Positions 45,277 to 56,965 of a stretch of 64,000 nucleotides of DNA are shown here, one piece after another. Both the position numbers and the translations under genes were made by a program. The stretch spans positions 62,001 to 126,000 of the forward strand of contig JADDOH010000496.1 in assembly GCA_016648135.1 (NCBI GenBank), in the 5' to 3' direction. Positions within the stretch are counted from its first letter, which is position 1, and each line of letters opens with the position of its first letter. The DNA is from Agrypnia vestita (Eukaryota; Arthropoda; Insecta; Trichoptera; Phryganeidae). A model generated the notes under the pieces. The model searched no databases. It was not told the origin of the DNA and was given only the letters and a program-made list of their open reading frames with translations.

Positions 45277-48124
45277 ATTTCGGAAATTTTAATAAAAAAT
45301 TCACTTTTTAATGTATTATATATAAATATTGTTAAACTACATATTATGTGACAATATTTGCGATGTTTTGTTGCCGGTTTTATTTACCTGTAATACAATT
45401 CTCGCATGTGCGTTGGGGATCCGATATTAACCATTGCAAAAATCACTAGTCAATCTTACGGTACTTTAATCATTATTATTCATCTCTGGGTATCAATTTT
45501 GTCCTCTGATAAATATTTTTTAGTTATCTTTGAAATTTCACAAAATCCAGTTACACTATAAGTACATTATCTCTTTCAACATTTCATCACTTGATGAGCA
45601 TTATTTTAAAATGAGTAAAATAATTCGTGTTAATTCTTAATAAAATAACAAATTAATGACGACCATTTGATTATATAGTATTAATGATATATTTAATAGA
45701 TCGTTAAATGTATGGAAGTATTTAAAAGTTTCCAATTTTTTTGAGATATGAACATTAAGATAATTGATAAATATCAGGCATTAATTACGCACATTTATTC
45801 CATATTAGCTACTACTGGAGGATTGAAATTCACCCAACTGACGAACAGAATACCAATGGTCAATGGTTCTAAACATTTATCGTACAACAGACGGTGTGAG
45901 TGACGAAAGTGAGGTGCAAATTATAGCTAATCTACGAATCTACGATATATACGAGAAATGTCTTCAAAGAATCATGACAGCAAAATTTGTGTATCAGGTC
46001 GCCTCGAGTAAAAAATTTTATCCATGATCAGACTGGACCCCTGATCACTGAAATCATATCCATTGGAATAATCACTAATTCGAATATGATGGCATTGAAA
46101 AATCCTCAGTTAAATTAAATGTAAAATTCTCTAAAATACCTGAAGAGCAATATTTTCACATATCTTGTATGCACATTTATACCATTAGTGGTGTGATTGA
46201 TCACCGAGCATGCTCTTCTCATTTGTAAAGATTGATGAAAGCCGAGAAATTTTAGAGCCTCTAGCTGATCGTCATTATTGTTTGATGATGACAGCCCGTA
46301 AGGCAGGCGTACATAATTATAAATTTTGGATATATAAAAATACTGTTAATCAAAGCAAATATTAAGCTGATTTTTGATTATCAATTAGAAAAATAAATAA
46401 AGTCAGTGTTTATTTCCTTCATTCTTCTAATTTCTTTATTTTATGTGCAAAGTTAATTGTTGAGTTTTTGCAGTAATTTGTGATGTAGTGGTAAAAGTGT
46501 TACGCTCTTGTACGTCTTGGAGCTTAGAATTTCAGTGAGATTTAACCCAAATTTTACATTACTTTACATTTTACGTTACTCTCAAGGTCTCTATGCGTAT
46601 CACACATATCATCTTTCCCCTGTTTATCCTACCTCCGCTCCTGATTTAAATGTGCAAACCAAACATTTTAACCGTGAAACCAAAAATCAAATCAAATATC
46701 GTGTACCTTAAAACCTTACAATAAAAATGTAACATTGTTAATGTACAATTTAGTGCATTATAGAAATAGGTGTTATTTATGAAGACTATATTCAGAATCT
46801 TGGCATAAATCTTTTCATGAATTTTCCTCAATAATGCGTAGAATTATTGAAGGCTATAAAGTCTTTATAACATTTGTTTTTATCATCGTCTAGGCGGTGC
46901 CTTAAATAATTTTGTATTACACTATAAAACGTTAAAGCCTTATAGTGATAATGCAAAATTATTTTAGGCGTATAAGATACTTTTCAGCCTCTTTGTTTAT
47001 ATTATTCTCGTTAAATAATTTATATAAATATATACAGTATTAACGTATATTTTTTTATATTTTGTGGTTAGGAAATTAAATGAAAAACTTAATCACTAAA
47101 CTTGGTTTAATTAATATTATTCTTACTCTACAGTATGAACACCTCTCGCCTTCCTCAATACCGGTAGCCTATCGGCTGAGAGAGATAGCAGAATTAGTAT
47201 AGACTTTATAATGATCAGTCCAGCTCGCGAAAGCTGTAATTTTGGGATTTCATCCATATCGTCAAAATTTGGCAATAAAAAAGTATGAAAATGCTTCTAG
47301 TTATAACTTAGGTTTAATGAATTGAATATAATATTTAATTTATTTCACTCACTATATTCGGACTTAAGCATTGAACGATGAATAAAAATATGACATTATT
47401 TCTTATTTTTTTATAATTATAATTGCATATACATAATTATATTTTTTCTTTTCCCCCGCACCAAGTTAGAGCATATCGACGAAAATTGTGGACCTTTTTA
47501 TAGTATTTATAATTTGTAGAATGTTAGGAAGGGTCGCGGGGATGATTTGAGCATATGGAATGAATAAGTGAGGTGTAGATGGAATAGACAATGTATTAGA
47601 TAAGTGTCGAAGGCACTAAGTGCATAGTATCTCCAGATTTAAAACGGCATTGTCAAAAATGAGAAGATGGCCATTTTAGATGCTTAAACATTCAATGAAA
47701 ATGCATGATAAGTGGTAGGCCAGAACGGAGAATATTGGCGTTCTATCCTTACTGCTAAGAAACAGCGTAATGATAAGATAGTTGATGGAATGTACTTTCT
47801 GCTAGTTATAACTATTATAAATAATAAAAACACAAGTAGGACCTTATATTCCTCCTACGTGAACAATTGTAATCCGGCTTTCTTTCTGTTTGATAATAAG
47901 TGTGTTATTTTATCAATTACTTTATAAAGGGTGCATGGTAGTTGCATTGACATTTTTTAGCACAATACGAAGAAGAACAAGTGAAGACGAAGAATATATT
48001 GGAATGTATACATATGAAAGACCTATAGAGTATCGGAATTGATAAAAAGAAGTAGGGGAAAAAGGAGAAAAAGAAGAAGGAAACAATGCAGAAAAAGAAG
48101 AAAAAAAGAGGAGATGAAATCGAG
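45277..48124. other. Non-coding DNA, no gene seen
   Basis: Frames are broken throughout. Near 46478 a weak tRNA-like head (GATGTAGTGGTAAAAGTG then CAGTGAGATTTAACC) may be an old SINE. 48040-48120 is a purine-rich GAAGAA tract. Confidence 0.4.
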
Positions 48125-48240
48125 TAGCTTATTGGTGTAGTGGTCACAACGCTCGCCTAGTGATCTGGTGGTCGGTGGTTTGAGCCCCATTCCAGGATAC
48201 CAGCAAGTTAGTCCTATTTTAAACACTTTTACCTTCGACG
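48125..48240 (+). mobile_element. tRNA-derived SINE head
   Basis: GGTGTAGTGGTCACAACGCT (A-box-like) and GGTGGTTTGAGCCCC (B-box-like) stand about 40 bp apart. The stems do not close well and the tail is unrelated. It is likely a SINE, transcribed by Pol III. Confidence 0.5.
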
Positions 48241-49460
48241 TTAATGCGGTAAGTAATTTTTCAGGCATTCTAGAATTAACACACCACTTTTTTGGAAAAT
48301 TCAAGACAGGGATGAAATATTCTCGATATCTTTGAAAAATTGATACACTAGTGCACGGATAAATGGCACATTCACAGTGGGGCAGGATTTTATATTGCCG
48401 CGAAGTTAATTTGCGGCCCTCCCCCCGCCGCCCCTGCCCGCTAACTTCGTCGGTGTTGCTAACTCATAAAAATAATATACGATCTCTGTCATATTGCGGT
48501 AACACTTTTATACGCCTTTTTGCAAGTTGCCGTTTACTTCCCACGTAACATAAATAACGTTTTACTTCCATATTACGACCGCCGGCGTACTTTATGGGCT
48601 CCGGCGCTCCGCGGGCTGGAAGAGATTCCTGGAGATATGAAATGCTCCGGCGGCGAGCGGCCCCAGCCAGCGAGGAACGTGAAGCATTTGTATAATAAAC
48701 AGCACAATGGAATACTCGTGTATTGACGTTATTGGAAAGCAGCGCAATAGGTTTTATTAACAGATATTACGTCACTCGGAATTTTCATTTGTTTCTCATC
48801 CCGTTCGGCTTCCTTTTCGAGAACTGCAATTTTCTTTTACTTTTGTATATTTATTTGTGTATTTCAAATGTTTCAATAAACACGGTGTTTCAAAATGAAG
48901 GAACCGATTTCGAAGTACTTTATTTATTTATTTAAGCATAAACAGTGGTATAGAATTACATTTTGTTGAATCTCAATTACAGTACGGTATTATTGGGTGG
49001 AGAGGGGCATGCAAAACCACTATAAAATACCCAAAAATTATAATTAAAATAATTGTAAAGAAAAAAAAATGACTACCCAAGTGCCAAACTATATAAAGAA
49101 TTCAAAGTTCCAAAAATAATAAATATATACAAAAAAATCAATAATCAAAATATTTTTAATTAAAAATAAATTAAATACGAGAAGCGATTTTTGATCTTCG
49201 AGATTTAGAGATAACATACCAAAATTTTATTTTTCCACCGTGCAAAATCATTTTAGTTTTATAAGTATTAAATCTTTAATAATCAATCTAATATTCAGAA
49301 AAATCATTGATCAGAATAAATTTAAAATTTAAACCAAAAAACATGTATATAAACACCTTTCAGACACAATATGATCACGAAACTGTTTGAAAATGTGAGG
49401 TCACAAGAAATTGCGCCTTCCACCCCAATATTAACATCAAATAAAAACATAATTTAAGGC
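48241..49460. other. Non-coding DNA with the largest GC-richer block
   Basis: About 48360-48780 is unlike its surroundings: GCGGCCCTCCCCCCGCC, several TTTATRG/TTTACTTCC words and GGCGGCGAGCGGCCCC. Open frames of 60-70 codons here lack any family signature. It may be a promoter or enhancer. The rest is A/T-rich. Confidence 0.35.
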
Positions 49461-49479
49461 TACTACTACTACTACTACT
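49461..49479 (+). repeat. TAC microsatellite
   Basis: Six TAC units. Confidence 0.9.
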
Positions 49480-51241
49480 TGCTAATATAATATTTCTTTG
49501 CATATAATCATTGTTATACTCGTACATTAAATTCTATTTTGTACTACTTAGATTAATGCATATTTAACTAATAACTTTACACATGCAATACGCCTTTTCT
49601 ACACACGAGTCTCTGACTTGACTCTCTATCAATAAATCACAAAATTTCTTACTTAACTCCACTCCCAAGTCAACGGTCAACTAACTAACGGGTTAACTCT
49701 GACAAAACTCAGCGGGATACGTTTCTATACTTGTGTGCGGCCGTTTGACGTTTCTTGAATGTGGCGTGTTACCTTTGAGTCACGTGTGACAGGTTCATCA
49801 TCACTGAGTCTTCATTATGTGTATGATTGTGCAATCGATATTCTTATGATTGCTTACTGACATTTAACTGTTGTCTAGTATACCGATGTTTTTCCATTGA
49901 ATTTTGGAAAATTTGTTACCGATCTTCGATATAATCAGATACAAATTTCAAATAATGGGGTGTTTAGGGAACAAAGCCTGAATAAGATACGAAGAAAAAG
50001 CGGGTGAGTTAACGCAGTGGAGCTGCCAACTAACCGCTGCCCACTGTCCAGTCTGTTTTATACTCTCTTTTAGCCTAAATCGTTGGTCAGAATAAGGAAT
50101 AAGGACTGCGATATGACGATCCTGAATGACCAAACTCCACATTGCTGCTTCGGCTTGTCGAGGAGCTACCTTGATGCGGTTCGCTGCTGTATCCGTGACA
50201 TGCTCATAGGATCGTCATTGAAAGCATATTGGATCTTGCGAATGGTTTTCATTTAGTATCGCTAAACTTTTAATAAAATAAAACACTAATAGAAAATAAA
50301 ATAGCTACGTTATAAATTAATCATTATACGAAACATAAAATTACTGCGCAAGTATTATAATCCATATATTAGGGTACCCATAAAAACGACGCTTTATTGA
50401 CTAACTACAATAATGTGCCTTACTTACCTTGATTGTAAATTTTTGTACCCTGTGTCGATGTGCCTTGATTGCAATTTTTTTGTCAAAAATAAACAGAAGA
50501 TAGATTTTTCCTTAAAACCTATTTTTGCACCGGTATGCGGTAGGTATACCTATCTTATGCAAGTTTCACCGAAAACATTCAGCAGTCCACTGAGAAACAT
50601 TTGTGCAGTTAAGTCAACAATATTGAATATTCGTCAATGAAAAGAAAGAATTGGGGAATTTAAATCGGGATATTTCGTAAAAGTCAAAGTTCGAATTGAA
50701 ATTTGGAAATTAAGGTAAATCCGGAGACGTCAATTTAAAAAAAAATAACCCATAAAAACCAAGTTTTTACTATACTTCCTTTCTTTGTAAAATATAACAA
50801 TAATTAAAGACGAATTAAAACATATAACATAACACTAAACTAACAGAAATTTAAATATATTTCTAAAATGTCAGATGTTCTGAGATGTCAAGATTTTGAT
50901 AGATTCAATTATCAATATCGTACCTTATGAATTTCCAGCGTCAAATGATTTAGTCAGAATCAGATTTGAGTAATGTAGAATTCTTCAAAATTAAGCAGAA
51001 ATCTAAAAGAAATAAATTGTTATTTGATTTTTTCCCAAAAAACCCAATTTTGCTGTCATCTGTGAACCAATTGTTTTGTAAATTTTCGAAATTTGTAGTG
51101 ATGTACCTATTATACCGATGGAGTAATTCAAATTTAGAAAATATTCCGCGACGTTATCGGGCCGCCGCGTCGTTGCTAATCAAACTTTTCTAATGATTCC
51201 AATTTGAAAAAACCAATAAAATTTCTAAAAATCCGAAATTA
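49480..51241. other. AT-rich non-coding DNA, no gene seen
   Basis: CCATAAAAACCAAGTTTTTA at 50752 is the inverse of the end of repeat family D (58320-58505). Otherwise nothing recognised. Confidence 0.45.
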
Positions 51242-51294
51242 TAGGGGAAGGTGGTGTCAATAGTAACAGGTGTCGATTGTAACAGTCGCCGTAT

Positions 51295-51450
51295 ATTTTT
51301 AAATATTTCCACCGCATTCAGTCTACTTTCATTCCTCTTTTGCCAATTCCAGGCTTCACTTCCATACATCAGGGTTGGCACTAGAACGCTATTATGTACC
51401 GCTAGTCTTGCTTCCTTTGATAGATTATTTTTGGCCATAATTGCATAAGG
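51295..51450 (-). pseudogene. LINE fragment (post-RT region)
   Basis: The minus-strand frame shows AKNNLSKEARLAVHNSVLVP then TLMYGSEAWNWQKRNESRLNAVE, a highly typical segment downstream of LINE RT catalytic motifs. Only about 50 residues remain. It is joined head to head with the next fragment. Confidence 0.75.
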
Positions 51451-51454
51451 CTCA

Positions 51455-51690
51455 TGCATACATGAGGCGAGTGTTGAAAGCAATAGGAATAGAGGGCATC
51501 CGTGAAAGACCTGGCACGATCAGATACAACAAGTATTTGAGGATGGCACTATTTAAAGCCGCAAACAACCATAGAACTTGTATGAGAAGATGTATGAATG
51601 TGGCCGAAGCAAAAGTGGTGTGCCAGGATAGAAGAGTGTGGTGTTCAATCCTCTCTGCATACCCCTGCGAGGAAACGGCGTGATGGTTAG
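51455..51690 (+). pseudogene. LINE C-terminal fragment
   Basis: The plus frame ends NVAEAKVVCQDRRVWCSILS then AYPCEETA and a stop, like the end of insect LINE polyproteins. It is too short and isolated to function. Confidence 0.6.
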
Positions 51691-51836
51691 TTAGTTTGTT
51701 GGTCAAAATAAATTATCAACAACTATTACTCCGATAACATCAACAACTCAACTCTGACATATCCCACTGGTTGGGATGAAGTTGGTATGGCTTCGAAAGA
51801 TTAGCTGATTACATTTATCAGAAGGAATCTTTCGTA

Positions 51837-52091
51837 TTGAGTAACAAAGCTGCAAAAAATAAGCAAGGTAAAAGAAGAACAAAAACTTGTATAATAACCG
51901 AGAAAAAAGAAGAAACTGATGATGCTTTATGTTTAATTTGTACCAAACCATATTCAACAAGCAAAGAGGGTTGGATCCAGTGTTCCTCCTGTAAATTATG
52001 GACGCATGAGAATTATGCCCAAACCAAACAATTAGATATGAATGTGAATCTAATAATGATTAAGCAATTTGAACTACTTTCACGGTATTAA
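51837..52091 (+). pseudogene. pogo-like C-terminal PHD-type zinc finger remnant
   Basis: Residues 32-57 hold LCLICTKPYSTSKEGWIQCS and SCKLWTHENYA: CxxC, then CxxC, then W-x-H. This is the first half of a PHD-type finger, of the kind often found at the C-terminus of pogo-like (CENP-B/DDE) transposases of insects. The second Cys set is lost to a frame change. An acidic/basic linker (KKEETDDA) precedes it, which is usual. The terminal repeats around it fit the same assignment. Confidence 0.6.
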
Positions 52092-52529
52092 AATTATTTC
52101 ACGGTATTAATATTAAATTAGATTTTTTTCTAATTATTTTATAAATTTTGGTTTTTATAATTAGATAATTTATTTTGTTTTTATGTATCTTACAACTTTA
52201 AAGTCATTTATTACATAAAAATATAACTAATAAAAATAAGTAGATACATTATGTTTTGTGCGACTTATGTTACAATTGACACCACGAGTGTTACTATCGA
52301 CACCACTGTGGTGTCAAATGTAACAGTTTTCTTCTTTTTTTATTTTCAAATAAACAAAAATTCTTAATACCTTCAATTTTTTTAACCATACACTTAGTTC
52401 CTAAATATATGGAAGTGCTTTGAAAAAAAAATCAAGTAATTTAACCGGTTAATTATTTTGTTATAAACCAGAATGTCTATTTTGTTACTTTTGACACCAC
52501 CTTCCCCTACTATAATTATTATTTTTTTA

Positions 52530-52680
52530 ACGAAAATTTGATAAATCTTCTTGATCGTAGCCACGAGTCTGCTTGCCAAGTTTCAGCTCGATTGGATCGC
52601 GGGAAAAGGGTCAAAAATAGATCCAAAGTTTTTGTTGACGGCAAGCAAGCAGACGCCACGAGTTAATATAAAGGGAGTAA
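52530..52680 (-). repeat. Repeat family D, inverse copy
   Basis: GATAAATCTTCTTGATCGT, CTGCTTGCCAAGTTTCAGCT and AGATCCAAAGTTTTTGTTG are the inverse of 57955-58110. It may be a LINE/SINE tail. Confidence 0.5.
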
Positions 52681-53417
52681 TTGGCAAACCTGACTGATTC
52701 TAGTCCATTTTTAAAAATCCATTAAAAAATTGTGTAGGTTTATGAAGAAAATGGCACACGTACGAACAAAAATTGCATTAATGCTTTAGTAGTAGTATGA
52801 AAAATTCTGAATCACTTTTCGTATAATCCCAGTCTACGTAGCATCATCTGATTATCACTTGATCAGATCCGTGTAGCATTGTTTAGATGGTAGATAATTT
52901 AATAACGTTAGTGAAATAAAAACTGCCCTAACAGATTATTTTGCGTCAAAACCTGCGAGACTTGGGGAATCAAAAACTTGCTAGATGGAAAATGGGATCA
53001 CATAAATTACTTCTTATATACATACTATGTATGTAATTATAAATCTTTTTTCAATCCACCCTTTAATAAATATTTGACTGAAAAATGAAAAAATTCTAAA
53101 TTAAAATCTAAACTCTTGCATTATCATTGTTCAAAAACTCACTTATATACAACATCCTTTTTCTAAACGATGACCTGAACCTATGGATCCATTAAATCAA
53201 TTATTTATTAGATACTAATTGCACTACATTTAAACACTAAATACACAATGCACATAAATGTACATGTAAAATATAATTGAATGCAAAAATACATGTTAGT
53301 AGAGCGTGCCGAGGGAGGACACTTGTAATTGGGATAATGGACATAGTCTTCATTTATAATGTTTTATTATTAGAGTATCATTACCTATTATCCTGTTAGT
53401 GTCTCATAAATAAAAAA
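52681..53417. other. AT-rich non-coding DNA, no gene seen
   Basis: Nothing recognised. Confidence 0.5.
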
Positions 53418-53640
53418 AATAAAAATATAATAATTTCATTGTCTGTCTGTCTGTAAAACATTAGATACGTGATTAGAATACGAGACGCAATCAACGCCGG
53501 CTCAAGCAACACGTAAAGGTCGAAATTATATGATTGGCATTTTTATATAATTATTTGATATAGTCTTAGGTTTAAGCAAACTGTCAATAAAAAAAATAAA
53601 AAATATTATGTCCCATGATTTTTCACGGGAGTACGGCTAG
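53418..53640 (+). mobile_element. Helitron-like non-autonomous element H5
   Basis: The start ATAATTTCATTGTCTGTCTG resembles that of H2. The 3' end is a hairpin CCCATGA-TTTT-TCACGGG (one mismatch), spacer AGTACGG and CTAG at 53637-53640 before T. About 220 bp, no coding. Confidence 0.55.
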
Positions 53641-53755
53641 TTTTAAATAAATTTATTGTGAACTTTGTTTATATAACCACTGAGTTATTATATTTACACT
53701 ATTTATACATATGGTTTTTAATTTTGGAAACTATAATTTCCTTCATCAGGGCGAT
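53641..53755 (-). mobile_element. Penelope-type terminal repeat fragment
   Basis: The minus strand has CCTGATGAAGGAAATTATAG then TTTCCAAAATT: CUGAUGA and a GGAAA/TTTCC stem but AAAAT in place of GAAAC (53750-53720). The trailing ATAAACAAAGTTCACAATAA is a typical Penelope-end tail. It adjoins H5 directly. Confidence 0.45.
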
Positions 53756-55353
53756 AAAAAAGTAATCAAAAACTTGTAAACAAAGTTCCTAATAAATTTG
53801 ATTAATATGACCATATAATTTGTGATAAATAATCAGCGTTATTAAAAAAAACTATTATATGAATGCATAAATCCTTGACATTTTTCATACAGTAGTTTTA
53901 TTTAACTGTAGAAGTCGATTGTAATAGTAATAAATCAAAATAATTTGATTTTTTAATAGTGTCGGTACCAAGTACCAAGACATAAAAAATAAAAGAATTT
54001 TATTATGAATAAAATTCTGTAATGAATATTTCAACGTGTACTAATCGTAAGCGCCGACAGCCGAGATAGCATTTTATTGATGTGTCAATAAATTCTAACG
54101 ATATTTAAACATGGCCGCGACACCCACAGCATTTCTTCTCGCATTAACGACATCCCTTTTTGTCTCCCGACCAAAACACAGCGACGACACATGTTTCTCC
54201 ACGTATTTATTACATTTCTTACTGTCCCCCGCACGTAAATAAACAAAATGCCTTCACTGCTCTGTCAGTTGTTAACTGTGGATTTTAAAGTTTGTCTTGA
54301 ACTGCAATAAACTCTGTAAAACATATTCAACGGAGACGCCCTGTCGTACTTCACGTGGGAGCGTCGGGCACAGTTGCGGTGAATGTCTTCATTGTATTTG
54401 TTTTACGCAGTATTTGACTACTGCAGAAGCTGCTTTTCGTATAGGTCTTTCCATTTAAGAAAGATAATCAAATAAGTATTTGTAAGCGACGTAAATTGTT
54501 TCGTAGTGTTTAACAAAACGAAACAATGTGCCTCGTACGCACGGCTTACACATACTAAATCGATTGTCTTTCTTAAATGAAAAAAATTCTACACAAACTA
54601 TTTTCGTATTCTGTAATTCCTACTAATCGTCACTCATGAATCTTCCACTTGTCTGTATACGTTGATTATATCACACTGACCGATACAACCACTCAACCAC
54701 CTTATTCCAGGAACTCCGGCTCCATTATTCAGTACCTAATTAATCCATTAAGATAAATTATGGAAGTCTCACAGATTCGATGTTATTTATATGGGAAATA
54801 GGTAAGGATGACTTTATAAGATGACTATAGAATAGATTTAGAATATGCAGCACCAATGTATTCGTAGATTAATTACAAGACTAGATCCCCGCAGCTTAGC
54901 AGTCTTATAGAGTTTATTCCTTGTGAGAAGTTAGATCCAGATATTGTATGCAGTGATCTGCTTTTTCTGAGCTATCAAACGAAGGAAAACTTATTATTTT
55001 ATCAAGATAACCGCAATGAGAAATGTGATCTCTTACAGCTCATCATGCAAGGGTAGATAGGAAAAGAGGTTGTCTAGTCTACATGACTTCAGAAAGGGGT
55101 TCATTGTCCAATTTAACGCTGATCTCACATCTGTTGATAGCTATCTCTAATACGCTTCTTTTGAAAAGATAACATCCACATCAATCAATTTGCGCAATTA
55201 TTATTTGGATACGTTTTTGGTTTAATTAATATTTGGGTTTCTCAATATTTAATTCTACCATAGCCAGCGTACCGTAGCCATGCAGTGGAAATGAGATCGA
55301 TTATGCGTGTATGTTATTTATGATGGAGTTAATAATAAACAAATTAAAAATTA
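53756..55353. other. Non-coding DNA, no gene seen
   Basis: About 54100-54420 is GC-richer (ACATGGCCGCGACACCCAC) and may be regulatory. MITE family B words (GGAAGTCTCACAGATTCGAT) occur at 54765-54835. The rest is A/T-rich with broken frames. Confidence 0.4.
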
Positions 55354-55520
55354 ACTAGCAGGAAACCAATCGGCTTCGCCGATAGCTTCGCCGATTGCTT
55401 ACTGCTAGGCCCTGCGGGAGGCTATTGTGGCCGCTGCGCGGCCAATTGTGTTTGCTGTGCAGCAAACACAATTGTTTACCTATGCCTACGTCAGCCGCTT
55501 CGCGGCCAATTGTATCTGGC
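55354..55520 (-). mobile_element. Helitron-like 3' end with hairpin cluster
   Basis: On the minus strand ATCGGC-GAA-GCCGAT is followed by a 10-nt spacer and CTAG (55357-55354) before T, the form of a Helitron 3' end. Beyond it are more perfect hairpins: GGCCGC-TGC-GCGGCC (55429-55443), a 15-bp stem at 55443-55474 (CAATTGTGTTTGCTG with its inverse around TG), and GCCGC-TTC-GCGGC (55494-55506). No coding. The far end is unknown. Confidence 0.5.
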
Positions 55521-55726
55521 AAATTTCCACTTTTAATTACGGGTAGTTTAGATATAATTAAGACAAAGTATTTATTCAGTATTTCTAACCGATTAATAAG
55601 TCAGAGCGGAATAAACCACAGTTTGATAGGTAGGTACCTACTCTCTTCTCTTCTCGCAGTGTTGATTACTTTTATACAACATTATAAAAAACCAAAAATG
55701 TAATTAAAATATTAGTAAAAAAAATT

Positions 55727-55799
55727 CGATTCTGCCAGGATTCGAAACTGGAATCCTCTGATCCGTATTCAGACGCGTTATCCGCTGAGCCACAAACCC
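55727..55799 (-). tRNA. tRNA-Arg(ACG)-like gene or pseudogene
   Basis: The 73-nt minus-strand sequence has the Arg-ACG layout: GGATAACGCG in the D region, an anticodon stem TCTGA/TCAGA with loop ATACGGA (anticodon ACG), and a T-loop TTCGAAT. A T-run follows at once and would stop Pol III. Mismatches remain: one in the acceptor stem (G3-A70), one in the D stem and one closing the T-stem (T-C). It may be a diverged gene, a pseudogene or a SINE source. Confidence 0.6.
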
Positions 55800-56882
55800 A
55801 ATAGGCGCCACGGCAAAATTATTGTATACAAATAGAAATCCAAATGCAGAAACGTACGACATTGCTTGGAGTAATTATAATATAGATTCATAGCTGATCT
55901 AAGTAAAGTTAATTCTCAATTATGTAGGTGGTGAAATAGACGCTTTCAAAATGTGCATATTATTATGTATTATTATAAATTCAACCAGAAGAATTTATAT
56001 TGAAAGGGAATCACAGTGACGGGAGATAAATTATACACTTAAAATTCGTAAATGTTGTATTTAACACAAAAAATCAATAACACAATCTTAACTGAAGCAC
56101 TTTTCTTCAATTCACACTAATATCGCACTAGTCTTTCCAGAATATTCACATATGAGTGATTTAACCCTTGATACTCTCGTAATACACATATTTCGCTGGC
56201 CGCTTACAATTTGCACTTTATATATTTCGTTCGTTTATCTCTGGTTTCGCTTCTATCAAAACAACAACTATGTCGCTCTTTAAATAGGGAATGTCACTTC
56301 CCGAGCTTTCGGGTATGATTGACTGACTTCTTAACATTTCTAATTCTAATTCTATTATAATTCTAAAACGTTCAGAGAGCTGGAAAATCCTCGATTACGT
56401 GTAATTTTTTCGGTCTTGTGAAAATATATATACCTACTAGTGAATAAGATAATGATTCTTTGATTTTTTATTTTGAATTTGAATTTGACCACAATATGTC
56501 AATCCTGACATGAAATAGGAAAAAAAAGAAAATTGACGATACCCCATGTTGTCAATAGTTTTCAAAATAATTAGTGCTGCTTAAGATTAATTCATTAAGT
56601 ATTTTTAATTAATATTAAACAGATTCTAAATAATGAGGGATTTTTCGCAAAATTCTTACAAGATTAAACAAAATTAATCCTAGTATCAACCAATATCAAT
56701 CGGGAATTCTAATTTGTTCAATAAAAGCAAAATAACTTGTGACTATTTTGCTGTTATTATTATTTATATTATGCTGTAAAATTATCCACTCTTTATGGGA
56801 ATACCGCGTTATCTAATTCTGTATATATAAATCAATTAAAAAGAGACCAAATATACGGTCTAAAAATTTTAAACTACCAAGC
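55800..56882. other. AT-rich non-coding DNA, no gene seen
   Basis: Nothing recognised. Confidence 0.5.
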
Positions 56883-56965
56883 TGCCGTGGTGAAATTGGA
56901 TAACGCCATTCTCGGATAGAGTATAGTTCCATTGGTTCAAATCCCGGTACCAGCTAAAAAAATTT
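56883..56965 (+). repeat. tRNA-like SINE head
   Basis: GTGGTGAAATTGGATAACGC (A-box) and TTGGTTCAAATCCCGG (B-box) are present and the outer ends pair as GCTG/CAGC, but the other stems fail and an A/T tail follows. More likely a SINE than a tRNA. Confidence 0.45.

Larger units (their letters stand above)
51244..52507. mobile_element. pogo-like DNA element remnant, 1264 bp, TA target
   Basis: The terminal repeats begin GGGGAAGGTGGTGTCAA, followed by T (left) or A (right) and then AGTAACA, inverted at the two ends. They are bordered by TA at 51242-51243 and 52508-52509. Related words (GTGTCGATTGTAACA, GTTACAATTGACACCACG, GACACCACTGTGGTGTC) repeat inside both ends and may be transposase binding sites. 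A PHD-type finger remains; the DDE domain is gone and LINE pieces occupy 51295-51690. Confidence 0.7.

Noticed and set aside
56883..56965. Functional tRNA gene
   Set aside because: The anticodon and T arms do not fold; SINE head is more likely.
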